NCBI GenBank assembly: GCA_963739235.1
Contig: CAVTZY010000058.1
Span: 53,696-117,695, forward strand
Direction of reading: 5' to 3'
Length of the DNA: 64,000 nt
Source of the DNA: JAFNAG01 sp963739235
GTDB taxonomy: Bacteria; Acidobacteriota; UBA6911
Shown here: one piece after another, positions 37,109-46,452 of the stretch
Numbering within the stretch: the first letter of the stretch is position 1
Layout: the number at the start of each line of letters is the position of its first letter
Notes under the pieces: model-generated
What the model saw: the letters and a program-made list of their open reading frames with translations, nothing else
The model's database searches: none
What the model was told of the DNA's origin: nothing
Position numbers and translations under genes: made by a program

Positions 37109-39571
37109 TCACAGCAGAGAGAGCGGGTCGACGTCGACTTGGATGCTCTTGAGCGGAACTTTGCGTTTGCCCAGGCTGTTAAATGCATCGTGCAGAATTG
37201 CCCCCAGATTTTCCCCAGGTGCAGACTTGAGCAACACCTGGAAACGGTATTGGCCGCGCAATTTTTCCAAGGGCGCGGCAGCCGGGCCCAGCACTTGAAT
37301 CCTGGTTTTGGCTCCGTGTCGCAGTGCACTCAATTTGATTTCTTCGGACACCTTTATGCCGGTTTGCAGTCCCTTGTCGGCACTTCCGGAGCTGATAAGG
37401 ATCTGGACCAGACTGCGGTACGGAGGGTAGCCGAGGAGTCGGCGAAATTCGATCTCATGCTGGTAGAAGCCGCTGTAATCCTGGCGGCTCGCGAACTGCA
37501 GCGCGTAGTGGTCAGGGTAGAAGGACTGGATCACCACTCTCCCCGGGATCTTGCCGCGCCCCGCCCGACCGGCCACCTGTGTGAGCAACTGAAAGGTCTT
37601 TTCAGCAGAGCGAAAATCGGGAAATGCCAGGCCCGCATCGGCGGAAACGACGCCGACGAGGGTCACATCCGGAAAATCATGCCCTTTCGCCAGTATCTGA
37701 GTTCCTACCAGCATATCCAGCTCGTGCGCGGCGAAATCGAACAGGATCTTATGGAGCGCGCCTCGTCGACGGGTCGTATCGCGATCAACGCGCGCCAGAC
37801 GAGCCTTGGGGAACTTGGTGCGGAGAATCTCTTCGAGCTGCTCTGTTCCTACGCCGACGAAGTAAATGAATTCTCCCCCGCAAGCATCGCAGGCCGCAGG
37901 AGTTTCCTTCTCCAGGGCGCAATAGTGACAGATCAGGCGGCCCTCTTCATGATGATACGTCATGGAAATACTGCAGTCGGGACAGGAAAACACATTGCCG
38001 CAGCTGCGGCAAAGAAGCGACCGTGAGTAGCCGCGGCGGTTGAGCAAAATGATCGCCTGCTCACCGCGCTGCAATGTCGCAGCCAATTCCCCCCGCAGCT
38101 GTTCGGAGATCACCGACTTCCGGCCATGGCGCTGGAACTCAAGACTCATGTCTACCATGATAACTTCCGGCATAGGTCGCGCCTCGATGCGTTCCGGCAA
38201 AGTGAACCGCAGCATGGTCGATGCATCCTGTGCCATGTGGTAGGTTTCCACTGCCGGGGTTGCAGAACCCAGGAGTAATACGCCGCCGTGCGATTGAAGC
38301 CTGCGCCAGGCAACATCGCGCGCATGGTAGCAAGGCGATTCGTCCTGTTTGTAGGACGAGTCCTGCTCCTCGTCAATGACGATCAGACGCAGGTTTTCGA
38401 GCGGCGCAAAAACCGCCGAGCGCGTCCCGACAACAACTTTGGCCGCGCCAGAACGAATGCGATTCCATTGGTCGAAGCGTTCCCCAAGCGACATGCCGCT
38501 ATGGAGAAGAGCCACCTGGTCGGGAAAGTGCGATGCTGCGATTCGGCTCAGCATAGGAGTCAGGCCAATTTCCGGCACGAGCAGCATTGCGGTGCCGCCG
38601 CCCTTGAGCATTTCGGCGATCAGCCTGAGGTAGATTTCGGTTTTTCCGCTGCCGGTCACCCCATAGAGAAGGCAGCGCACGCTCTCTTTGGCATCAAGCA
38701 AGGCGCGCAGCCGTTCGAAGGCCTCGCGTTGTGCGGGTGTAAAGACCAGGACTTTGCGTGCCGAGGCCGCCGACAGTTCCAGCGGAATCCGGTCCACTTT
38801 CATCTCCGTGATCTCCGCCAGGCCCTTTTTCTCCAGGGTGCGTGCGACACTTGGGCTCGCCCCTGCGGCGCGCAGCGCTGTCTGCAAGGCAAGCATACCT
38901 CCGGCCGCGCACAGCTGCTCATGCATGGCGCGCTGCGGCCCCGTTAGCCGCGCAATGATCTTGGGATCGCCCGCGAGCGCTTTGATGCCCAATAGCTTTT
39001 TTTCTCTGATCCGAGCCCGCGCTGCGTACTCCTCGATCTGCAACCAACCCTGGGCGGCCAGAGATTCGATCCACTGGCCGGCATCGCTCAATCCTTCGCA
39101 GCGACAGAGTTGTTTGAGACTCATACGGCCGGCGCGCGCCAGGGTTCCCATAAGGAGTTCTTCCTTGGCGTGCAGTCCCGTTGGTCTCAACCCGCCCGAG
39201 AACAATATGTGGGCGCGCTCACTCAGGCTAACCTCGCGTTCACCCTCGGCGAGAGAGCCCGCCGGCAACAGAGCGCGCAGCACTTCGCCCGGGGAAGTAA
39301 AATAGTAATCCCCGATCCAGCACGCGAGCTCGACCAGCGCTTCGGGAATCGAAGGCTCACGATCCAGGACCTCACGAATCGCACGGATACGAAAATCACC
39401 GGCGGGCGGCGAGTCCTGGCATGCCACAACAAACCCTGTGATCAGCTTACGTCCGAATGGAACCAGGACGCGCATGCCCACCGAAATCTGTCCGGCAAAA
39501 GTCCGTGGGACCGAGTACGCAAACGTCTTGCGCACTCCAAGCGGCACTGCAACATCGACAAATCCGGCCAT
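37109..39571 (-). CDS. priA: Primosomal protein N' (replication restart helicase)
   Basis: 3'-5' helicase that restarts stalled replication forks. About 820 residues from the ATG at 39571 (MAGFVDVAVPLGV). The N-terminal 3'BD domain comes first. The helicase core has Walker A LLYGVTGSGKTEIYLRL, DEEQDSSYKQ as Walker B (DEEQ instead of the usual DEEH), LLLGSATPA and zinc-binding cysteines CRSCGNVFSCPDCSI, CHYC, CDACGG. A late VGTQILAKGHDFPDVTLV and QVAGRAGRG complete it. The open frame reaches 39940 but those extra codons overlap udg. End of the yicC-priA transcript. Confidence 0.93.
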   Translation of the reverse strand: MAGFVDVAVPLGVRKTFAYSVPRTFAGQISVGMRVLVPFGRKLITGFVVACQDSPPAGDFRIRAIREVLDREPSIPEALVELACWIGDYYFTSPGEVLRALLPAGSLAEGEREVSLSERAHILFSGGLRPTGLHAKEELLMGTLARAGRMSLKQLCRCEGLSDAGQWIESLAAQGWLQIEEYAARARIREKKLLGIKALAGDPKIIARLTGPQRAMHEQLCAAGGMLALQTALRAAGASPSVARTLEKKGLAEITEMKVDRIPLELSAASARKVLVFTPAQREAFERLRALLDAKESVRCLLYGVTGSGKTEIYLRLIAEMLKGGGTAMLLVPEIGLTPMLSRIAASHFPDQVALLHSGMSLGERFDQWNRIRSGAAKVVVGTRSAVFAPLENLRLIVIDEEQDSSYKQDESPCYHARDVAWRRLQSHGGVLLLGSATPAVETYHMAQDASTMLRFTLPERIEARPMPEVIMVDMSLEFQRHGRKSVISEQLRGELAATLQRGEQAIILLNRRGYSRSLLCRSCGNVFSCPDCSISMTYHHEEGRLICHYCALEKETPAACDACGGEFIYFVGVGTEQLEEILRTKFPKARLARVDRDTTRRRGALHKILFDFAAHELDMLVGTQILAKGHDFPDVTLVGVVSADAGLAFPDFRSAEKTFQLLTQVAGRAGRGKIPGRVVIQSFYPDHYALQFASRQDYSGFYQHEIEFRRLLGYPPYRSLVQILISSGSADKGLQTGIKVSEEIKLSALRHGAKTRIQVLGPAAAPLEKLRGQYRFQVLLKSAPGENLGAILHDAFNSLGKRKVPLKSIQVDVDPLSLL

Positions 39572-39633
39572 AGGTCGATCCGTATTATGAGTCCTGGAAT
39601 TCGGCTTCCCGCGAGAGGACCTTCCGTGCCTCC

Positions 39634-40398
39634 TTACTGCCCGAAAGAACGCAAATAGTCCCTGATTTTCTGGACATCCTCCCAGACTTTCCTCTTTTCG
39701 TTCGGATTCCGCAAGAGATAGGCAGGATGGAACGTGGCGATGAATTTCGTGCCATGGAAATCGATGAATTGGCCGCGCAACCTTGAAATCGGCTCCTTGG
39801 TCCGCAGCAGCGTTTGCGCTCCGAAAGTACCGAGGGCGCAGATGACGCGCGGCCGCACGGCGGCGATTTGGCGGAATAGGAAAGGCTGGCAGGCCGCGAT
39901 CTCGTCGCCTTCCGGGTTGCGATTCTGCGGCGGCCGGCATTTCAGGATGTTGCAGATGTAGACATCCTCACGACGCATATCAATGGCCTGGATGATCTTG
40001 GTCAACAGCTGGCCGGCTCGCCCGACAAAGGGCAATCCCTGTTCGTCTTCGTCGGCGCCCGGCGCTTCACCCACGAACATCAGATCCGCTTTGGGATTTC
40101 CCATCCCGAAGACAATGTTCCTTCTTGTGGACGCCAGCTTGCAGCGCCGGCAGTCGCCCAGATCGTCTCGGATCGTTTGCAGGTCCTCCGAACCGGCGGG
40201 CAGCTCGTCGAATAGCGATGCCCGGCCAAAGGTGACGGGCATCTTCCCCGCGGCTGGCCGTGCCGGCGGTTCCGCGCTGGGGTATTTCCGTGCCGATGAT
40301 TCGGCGCCTGGTTTGTTTGTGCCAAGGCGTACTCCAAGAGCACGATAAAAGCGCAGGTGCTCGAGTATCTCACCGCCCAGGCCTTTGAAATCACTCAT
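39634..40398 (-). CDS. Uracil-DNA glycosylase, family 4/5 (Fe-S type)
   Basis: Removes uracil from DNA. The 254-residue protein has a C-terminal catalytic domain with FVGEAPGADEDEQGLPFVGR and FHPAYLLRNP, and four spaced cysteines (CRRCKL and later CNILKCRPP, CQP) typical of the 4Fe-4S family 4 enzymes. The first 65 residues form a low-complexity, Pro/Ala-rich extension. Its start overlaps the era stop by ATGA. The frame is intact. Confidence 0.88.
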   Translation of the reverse strand: MSDFKGLGGEILEHLRFYRALGVRLGTNKPGAESSARKYPSAEPPARPAAGKMPVTFGRASLFDELPAGSEDLQTIRDDLGDCRRCKLASTRRNIVFGMGNPKADLMFVGEAPGADEDEQGLPFVGRAGQLLTKIIQAIDMRREDVYICNILKCRPPQNRNPEGDEIAACQPFLFRQIAAVRPRVICALGTFGAQTLLRTKEPISRLRGQFIDFHGTKFIATFHPAYLLRNPNEKRKVWEDVQKIRDYLRSFGQ

Positions 40399-41285
40399 GT
40401 CCCGACTTCCAGATCATCCAGTACAGCATCATCGTCGCGCCACTTTGAGACTGTGCGCACAGTAAGCCCGAGGAAAAGCCTGCATCCCAGCATCGCTTCC
40501 AGCACGCGCCGCGCTGCGATGCCGAGTTCACGCAGCTGGGATCCCTCCTTGCCGATGATGATACCCTGCTGCGACTTTTTTTCAACCAGGATGTCTGCCT
40601 CCAGCACCACGAGATTTTTCTTCTTGCGTTGGCTCTCGTCAAATTTTCTGAGCATCACTGCGGTAGCATAGGGAATTTCTTCGCGCGCGAATTCAAGAAT
40701 TTTTTCGCGGATAAACTCACCGGCAAGGAATTTCTCACTGCGGTCGGTGACCTGGTTTGCCGGGTAAAAGAAATCGCCTTCGCGAAGATGCTCAAACACC
40801 CTATCCACCAACAGGGTACGGTTGTCGCCCTTCAAAGCGGACAAGGGGATAATTTCGAGAAAGTCATACGCCGAGGCATATTTCTGAATCACGGGAAGCA
40901 GTTTCGGCTTGGCAAGCTTATCGATCTTGTTTATCGCCAGCAATGTGGGAAGACCCGCTTTCTTGATCATTTCCAGAACGAAGCTCTCGCCGCCTCCAAA
41001 GCTTATGGTCCCATCGATCATGAGGATCGCCAGATCCACATCACGCAAAGCATCGACAACAGTGCGCTGCATTCTCCTGTTCATGCGAAATTCAGGGCGA
41101 TGAATCCCGGGCGTATCTACGAATACTGCCTGGCCACGAGCCTCGGTAAGAATGCCGAGAATGCGGTGACGCGTCGTTTGAGGAATCGGCGAGACAATCG
41201 AAATCTTTTGCCCGACCAACGCATTCATCAGTGTGGATTTGCCGGAGTTGGGCCGCCCGACGATGGACACAATGCCGGATTTCAT
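40395..41285 (-). CDS. era: GTPase Era
   Basis: Essential GTPase that helps 16S rRNA maturation and 30S assembly. 296 residues: G1 GRPNSGKST, G2 PQTTRHRILG, G3 DTPG, G4 NKID, then a KH domain with IIIGKEGSQLRELGIAARRV. All family motifs are intact. Located between coaBC and the uracil-DNA glycosylase gene in one transcript. Confidence 0.95.
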   Translation of the reverse strand: MKSGIVSIVGRPNSGKSTLMNALVGQKISIVSPIPQTTRHRILGILTEARGQAVFVDTPGIHRPEFRMNRRMQRTVVDALRDVDLAILMIDGTISFGGGESFVLEMIKKAGLPTLLAINKIDKLAKPKLLPVIQKYASAYDFLEIIPLSALKGDNRTLLVDRVFEHLREGDFFYPANQVTDRSEKFLAGEFIREKILEFAREEIPYATAVMLRKFDESQRKKKNLVVLEADILVEKKSQQGIIIGKEGSQLRELGIAARRVLEAMLGCRLFLGLTVRTVSKWRDDDAVLDDLEVGT

Positions 41286-41298
41286 GCGGGGACGACGC

Positions 41299-42501
41299 TC
41301 ACTTTAATGCCGATCCGGTGTCGCGCTGCTGCTGCAAGCGCAAGGCCAGATCCAGGATGCGATGGGCGATCTCCAGCTTGGAACAATTTGCCATGGTTAT
41401 AGTTTCGCCGGAGAGACTCAGAATATGCACCGTGGAAGAATCAGATCCGAAGACGCCGCTGGAAACGTCATTCGCGACCATCAGATCCAGATTTTTGCGG
41501 GTCATCTTTTCGCGGGCGTTGGCAAGGAGGTCACGAGTTTCAGCGGTGAACCCCACCAGAACCTGATTGACTTTGGATGCCCCCAGTTGCGCCAGAATGT
41601 CGTCAGTCGGAATCAGGGACAGAGTTGTTGCTTGTCCGCTCTTTTTTAATTTGTCTCCGGCATACTCTGCAGGGCGGTAATCTGCCACCGCAGCCGCCTT
41701 GATCACGATGTCCATTTCAGGATAGAAACCAAGTACAGCATTTTTCATATCCTCTGTCGAACGGACAGCGGCCAAACGAACTCCTGCCGGCGCTTCGAGT
41801 GCAGTCGGGCCCGACACGAGGATCACATCCGCGCCGCGTTGCCGTGCCGCTTGTGCTACCGCATACCCCATCTTTCCCGAGCTTCGATTCGACAGGAAGC
41901 GGACCGGATCGATGTCTTCGATCGTTGGCCCCGCCGTAACCAGCACCTTCCGGCCCGCCAGCGATTCGCCCTGCCACAAAGCCTCGAGGATGCCGGATAT
42001 AATTACATCGATCTCAGCCAGTCGGCCTTCGCCCTCCATGCCGCAAGCAAGCATGCCCGGTTCGGGGTTTACGAAAGAATGGCCGCGCTTCCTCAAAATA
42101 TCCACGCTGCTTCGTACGGCCGGGTGCTTCCACATTTCCACATTCATGGCCGGGGCTAGGAGCACCGGTGCCGGACATGACAGGTACAGGGTGGTAAGAA
42201 AATCGTCCGCAATACCATGGGCGAATTTGCCAAGAATGTTGGCCGTAGCAGGCACCACGGCAAGCAATTGGATTTCTTGAGCGAGGTGAATATGGCCGAT
42301 CGACAGGTTCCTGCCGGAACCGAACATGTCGGTGATCACATTCTGGCCGGAGAGCGCTTCAAAGGTCAGAGGTGCAACGAACCTGCGCGCCGAGCGCGTG
42401 AGGACTACCTGGACGGAAACGCCTGCCTTCTGGAGCCCTCGCATCACCTCAACGGCCTTGTAAGCTGCGATGCAGCCCGTCACTCCCAGCCCGACCTTCA
42501 C
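41299..42501 (-). CDS. coaBC: Bifunctional phosphopantothenoylcysteine decarboxylase / phosphopantothenate-cysteine ligase
   Basis: Carries out two steps of coenzyme A synthesis. The CoaC half is a flavin decarboxylase with HIHLAQ (active His), PATANILGKFAHGIADDFLT, PAMN and the catalytic Cys in LACGMEGEGRL. The CoaB half has TAGPTIEDIDPVRFLSNRSS, GKMGYAVAQAA, AAVADYRP and the lysine KLKKSG. 400 residues is normal. Starts MKVGLGVTGCIAAYKAVE. 13 bp upstream of era and 9 bp after rpoZ. Confidence 0.95.
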   Translation of the reverse strand: MKVGLGVTGCIAAYKAVEVMRGLQKAGVSVQVVLTRSARRFVAPLTFEALSGQNVITDMFGSGRNLSIGHIHLAQEIQLLAVVPATANILGKFAHGIADDFLTTLYLSCPAPVLLAPAMNVEMWKHPAVRSSVDILRKRGHSFVNPEPGMLACGMEGEGRLAEIDVIISGILEALWQGESLAGRKVLVTAGPTIEDIDPVRFLSNRSSGKMGYAVAQAARQRGADVILVSGPTALEAPAGVRLAAVRSTEDMKNAVLGFYPEMDIVIKAAAVADYRPAEYAGDKLKKSGQATTLSLIPTDDILAQLGASKVNQVLVGFTAETRDLLANAREKMTRKNLDLMVANDVSSGVFGSDSSTVHILSLSGETITMANCSKLEIAHRILDLALRLQQQRDTGSALK

Positions 42502-42510
42502 GGCCTCCTC

Positions 42511-42714
42511 CTAGCCTTCGTGTAGTGGCTCCGGCAACTGCGTGATCTCAAAACTGATCAGCCCCTCTTCCACTTCCTTCATTGCGATGTGGGCAGGCTT
42601 GGTTGATTTGATCTTAACCTTCGCTTTGGCCCTGTTCTGCAGTTGTTTGGCTCGCTCTGCGGCAATGATGATAAATCGGTATTTCGAACCGATATTCTCA
42701 GGCACTTTCGGCAT
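42511..42714 (-). CDS. rpoZ: RNA polymerase omega subunit
   Basis: Small subunit that helps assemble RNA polymerase and forms part of the ppGpp site. 67 residues from the ATG at 42714: MPKVPENIGSKYRFIIIAAE, RAKQLQNRAKAK, then AHIAMKEVEEGLISFE. The frame is open 24 codons further upstream but that part is the end of gmk in another frame. Overlaps gmk by 17 bp, the usual gmk-rpoZ order. Confidence 0.85.
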   Translation of the reverse strand: MPKVPENIGSKYRFIIIAAERAKQLQNRAKAKVKIKSTKPAHIAMKEVEEGLISFEITQLPEPLHEG

Positions 42715-43333
42715 CCAATCCTCCAAATGTAGCAATAATCGACCCAGCCGACTCGGCCCGCAACGCCATGCGACATCGCGATCCAAGTATGGTTACCTTC
42801 AATTCCTCTACAGACTCCCTAAAATCGTCATTGATAATCAGATAGTCATAATCATGGTATTGCGCTATTTCCCGGTGGGCGATCTTCAGACGCTGTTCAA
42901 TGACGTACTCTTTGTCGAGTTTCCGGTTCTCGAGGCGCACGCGCAGTACTTGATACGAGGGCGGCATGATGAAGATTCCGACGGCATCCGGACGTTTATC
43001 GCGGATCGTGCGCGCCCCCTGCACATCTACATCCAACAAAACATCGCCCCCATCCTGGAGCTTGCTGTCGATGAATCTCCAGGGGGTGCCGTAATAGTTG
43101 CCGTACACCTCCGCCCACTCCAGGAGGTCTCCGCTGCGCATCAAGGCTTCAAATTGCGCCCGGGTAACGAAATGATACTCGACGCCGTCGCGTTCATTTC
43201 CGCGCGGTGCCCGGGTGGTATAGGAAACGGAGAAGTACAAACCGTTGAGTTCCTTAAGCACCGCGGATACCAGGGCGGATTTTCCCGCACCCGACGGACC
43301 CGAGACAATAATCAGGCTCCCTTTTTGCGGCAT
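42698..43333 (-). CDS. gmk: Guanylate kinase
   Basis: Phosphorylates GMP to GDP. 211 residues from the ATG at 43333 (MPQKGSLIIVSGPSGAGKSA), with the P loop, the GMP-binding SVSYTTRAPRGNERDGVEYH and DVDVQGARTIRDK. The start lies just after the yicC stop; the longer open frame would extend into yicC. The C-terminal segment after about residue 190 is longer than usual. Intact. Confidence 0.93.
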   Translation of the reverse strand: MPQKGSLIIVSGPSGAGKSALVSAVLKELNGLYFSVSYTTRAPRGNERDGVEYHFVTRAQFEALMRSGDLLEWAEVYGNYYGTPWRFIDSKLQDGGDVLLDVDVQGARTIRDKRPDAVGIFIMPPSYQVLRVRLENRKLDKEYVIEQRLKIAHREIAQYHDYDYLIINDDFRESVEELKVTILGSRCRMALRAESAGSIIATFGGLDAESA

Positions 43334-43334
43334 A

Positions 43335-44222
43335 CTATTCCACGTTCTGGACCTGTTCACGCAACTTTTCGATGTCGGCCTTGATAGCAATTCCATGCCG
43401 CGTTACTTCGAGGTTTCCTGTTTTCGAGAGAATGGTATTAACTTCGCGGTGCATTTCCTGGAGCAGAAAGTCCATCTTCTTTCCTACTTCCTTGGCGTCC
43501 TGGAGCATGCCCGCATATTGATCGAGGTGGCTTTCCAGCCTGGTGATCTCTTCCGAGATGTCGGATTTCTCAGCCAGCAGGGCAACTTCCTGAGCCAGGC
43601 GCTGCGGATCGGGCGTCACCTGCGGGAGGAGATATTTCAACCGCTCCTCGAGCCGCTGGCGATACTCGACCAGTACAGCCGGCATATGGGCGCGCACTGC
43701 GGCCACCCTTTCCTGAACACTGCGCAGATAACCACTCATCTCCGACGCCAAGGCCTGCCCTTCCTGACGCCGCATTTGCAGAACCGTGTCTAGCGCCTGG
43801 CGGATCCCATTCAGCACGAATGCACGCAGCTCTTCGCCGGCGCCCGTCTGCTCCGGCGAAAACAGGTTCTGGTTTTGCAGCACGCCCGGCATGGCCACCA
43901 GCGACTTCAGATCCAGGGAACCTTCCACATGCAGTTCATCGCGCAGGCGCGCAGCGGCTTCGAGATAGCTCCGTGCGGTACTTACACTGATCAGACACTC
44001 GGTCGGTATCGACGCCTGAATAGCTACGGAAACATCAACCCGGCCTCGCCGCAAGGCATTGCGCACCACCTGGGAGATTTCAGCCTCCAAAAACCCGTAT
44101 TCCCTGGCGAGCCGAACATGCAAATCCAGAAAGCGGTGGTTTCCCGTGCGTACCTCGACGCCAATCGTTGCCCCATCCTTCTGGAGCGATACTGTCCCGT
44201 AGCCAGTCATGCTCTGGATCAT
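43335..44222 (-). CDS. yicC: YicC-family endoribonuclease-type protein
   Basis: 295 residues. Begins MIQSMTGYGTVSLQKDG, the YicC N-terminus, and ends with the DUF1732-type region LDQYAGMLQDAKEVGKKMDF, LLQEMHREVNTILSKTG. Members of the family have been described as RNases linked to small-RNA turnover. First gene of the yicC-gmk-rpoZ-coaBC-era-udg-priA series. Intact. Confidence 0.9.
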   Translation of the reverse strand: MIQSMTGYGTVSLQKDGATIGVEVRTGNHRFLDLHVRLAREYGFLEAEISQVVRNALRRGRVDVSVAIQASIPTECLISVSTARSYLEAAARLRDELHVEGSLDLKSLVAMPGVLQNQNLFSPEQTGAGEELRAFVLNGIRQALDTVLQMRRQEGQALASEMSGYLRSVQERVAAVRAHMPAVLVEYRQRLEERLKYLLPQVTPDPQRLAQEVALLAEKSDISEEITRLESHLDQYAGMLQDAKEVGKKMDFLLQEMHREVNTILSKTGNLEVTRHGIAIKADIEKLREQVQNVE

Positions 44223-44393
44223 CTCTTATAAACCTTAGCCAGTGAAATCCAAATATGATATCGTCGATTGAGCCCGCACGTCAAGCAACATCATGGATTT
44301 ACTGGGATTTTGAAGCCGTACCCGGCTAGCGGAGAGTTTCACCCTGGCCCGGAGCGAAACCTGGAATCCAGGACGCCAACAAGCCTGCACGCC

Positions 44394-46289
44394 TTAAGAC
44401 GACCGTGACATCGGTTGCTCTTGCGCAGAATTATCGTCCGTTTGGAGGCGGAAGTACCGGTAGTAAAGGCCGTTGCCTTCCAGGAGGCTCTCGTGGGTAC
44501 CTATTTCCCGGATCCTGCCTTTGTCAATCACGAGGATAAGGTCCGCCTTTCGGATCGTCGAAAGACGGTGGGCGATCACAAAAGTGGTTCGATCGAGCAT
44601 GAGGTTGGTCAGTGCTCGTTGTACAAGCTGCTCGGATTCCGAATCCAACGCCGAGGTCGCTTCGTCAAGGATCAGGATCGGAGCATTGCGCAGTATCGCG
44701 CGTGCAATCGAAATCCTCTGCCTTTCTCCCCCCGACAGCCTCTGTCCGCGTTCGCCTATGCGCGTTTCGTACTTCTTCGGCATCTGCATGATAAAATCAT
44801 GGGCCAGGGCTGCCTTGGCAGCGGCCTCGATCCTCTCCACTGACGCATGAATATCCCCGTAGGCAATGTTGTTGCGAACCGTGTCATTGAAGAGAAAGGT
44901 CTCCTGGGTAACGATGGCAATGTTTCTCCGCAGGGAACTCTGGCTGTAATCGCGCACATCCACACCGTCGATCAGCACGGCACCCGAAGTCACGTCGTAA
45001 AAGCGGGGTATCAAACTTACCAGGGTCGATTTGCCGGAGCCGCTGCTCCCGATCAATGCCACCACGCGGTTGCGCTGAACTATGATACTGATGTCTTTCA
45101 GGACCGATCTTTGTCCCTTCAAACCGTGGTAGTCAAAATAAACGCTCTTGAACTCCACGGATTCATTCAGTCCTTCGAGTGTGCGTGCGCCGGGTCGGTC
45201 ATGAATTTCCACGTGCGTGTCGAAAAGTTCGTTAATGCGTGACGACGAGGCAAACGCGCGCTGAAAATTGACATGCAGGCGGCTGAGCCTGCGCAATGGA
45301 TCGTACATGCGGAAAAGCGCGAAAATCCCACCACTGAACATGCCAAGCGAAAGCGTATGCTGCACGTTAATGCGATAGTTCGCATAAAACACCAGCGGGA
45401 TGAAGCACACCACCCCCAGCATTTCCATCGCTGGGGAATTGAGGAACATGATTCGGGCAGCCTTCAGGTTAACCGAGAACAGGCGCGCAGCGACTTTTTC
45501 AAAGCGATTCTGCTCGTGAGCTTCCATGCCGAAGGCCTTCAGGATGCGCATTCCGGTCAATGATTGCTGCAGCAAGTCACTGAGAGAGGCCACGTTTTCA
45601 CGGCTATGCAGGCTGGCTTGCCTGATTCTACGCCCCATGACCACGGTCATGCCCAACGCCAGGGGCGCAATTGTCAGCGATAAGAGGGCCATCTTCCAGT
45701 CGAGGTAAAAAATCCAGAAGATGAGTGCAAGCAGCAGGATGGTTTCTCGAAAGAGATCGGAAACGGATGTGGAAACTGCATCCTGCACCTGCTCGACATC
45801 GCTGTTCATGCGCGACATCAACCTGCCCGTGGAATTCAGAGTGAAGAATCCCATGGATTGGCTGAGTACGTGCTTGTATAGATGATTGCGCAGATCCGTC
45901 ACCACTCCCTGGCCAACATAACTCATCCTATAATTCGAGTAGTAAAGGCAAACTCCCTTAATGAAGGTGAACAGCAGCAGGGCGATCGAGACCTCCATCA
46001 GGACACTGCCGGGCAACAAGGCAAGCCCCTTGTCGATCATGGTCAGGGCCCAATTTTGCAGATTCCCGTCCGTTACCGCTGCCTGCACGCCGGCGCGTGA
46101 TGCAGAAGTCTCCTGCAATGCACTGCCGGCCTGACCTGATTGGCCGGTGAGGACCTTGTCGAAAAGCGGAATCGCCATCGCGGTGGTCAGTACTTCCAGA
46201 ATCCCGGCCCCAAATAGAAGGCAAAAGGAAATGACCAGACTAAAGCGATAGGGTCGAATGAAAGGGAACAACCTGCGGAAATCGTTCAT
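44394..46289 (-). CDS. ABC exporter, MsbA-type (lipid A flippase family)
   Basis: A half-transporter of 631 residues. The N-terminal six-span ABC membrane domain (LSFCLLFGAGILEVLTT-like start, MSYVGQGVVTDLRNHLYKHV) is followed by an ATPase with Walker A GSSGSGKST, signature LSGGERQR, Walker B ILILDEATSALDSES and the H loop VIAHRLST. Closest to MsbA/lipid exporters. With an LPS pathway in the window MsbA is likely, but multidrug exporters look alike. Preceded by the FecR gene's terminator. Confidence 0.85.
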   Translation of the reverse strand: MNDFRRLFPFIRPYRFSLVISFCLLFGAGILEVLTTAMAIPLFDKVLTGQSGQAGSALQETSASRAGVQAAVTDGNLQNWALTMIDKGLALLPGSVLMEVSIALLLFTFIKGVCLYYSNYRMSYVGQGVVTDLRNHLYKHVLSQSMGFFTLNSTGRLMSRMNSDVEQVQDAVSTSVSDLFRETILLLALIFWIFYLDWKMALLSLTIAPLALGMTVVMGRRIRQASLHSRENVASLSDLLQQSLTGMRILKAFGMEAHEQNRFEKVAARLFSVNLKAARIMFLNSPAMEMLGVVCFIPLVFYANYRINVQHTLSLGMFSGGIFALFRMYDPLRRLSRLHVNFQRAFASSSRINELFDTHVEIHDRPGARTLEGLNESVEFKSVYFDYHGLKGQRSVLKDISIIVQRNRVVALIGSSGSGKSTLVSLIPRFYDVTSGAVLIDGVDVRDYSQSSLRRNIAIVTQETFLFNDTVRNNIAYGDIHASVERIEAAAKAALAHDFIMQMPKKYETRIGERGQRLSGGERQRISIARAILRNAPILILDEATSALDSESEQLVQRALTNLMLDRTTFVIAHRLSTIRKADLILVIDKGRIREIGTHESLLEGNGLYYRYFRLQTDDNSAQEQPMSRSS

Positions 46290-46368
46290 GGATCCTGCTT
46301 GAAAGCGTCATTCTAGGCTGCCCGGAATAACCAAGTCAATGCACAACCGTCCAAATCGCCAAAACCAC

Positions 46369-46404
46369 AAAGGCCTCTAAGACAATTGCATCTTAGAGGC
46401 CTTT
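46369..46404 (-). terminator. Strong hairpin terminator after the FecR-domain gene
   Basis: A perfect 14-bp inverted repeat (AAAGGCCTCTAAGA / TCTTAGAGGCCTTT) around an 8-base loop. In the minus sense it is followed by TTTGTGGTTTTGG. It lies 50 bp after the FecR gene stop and before the msbA-type start. Confidence 0.75.
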
Positions 46405-46452
46405 GCAATTTGTGCGGTCTGCATTACGCAGGCTGCCAACCGGATAACAAGC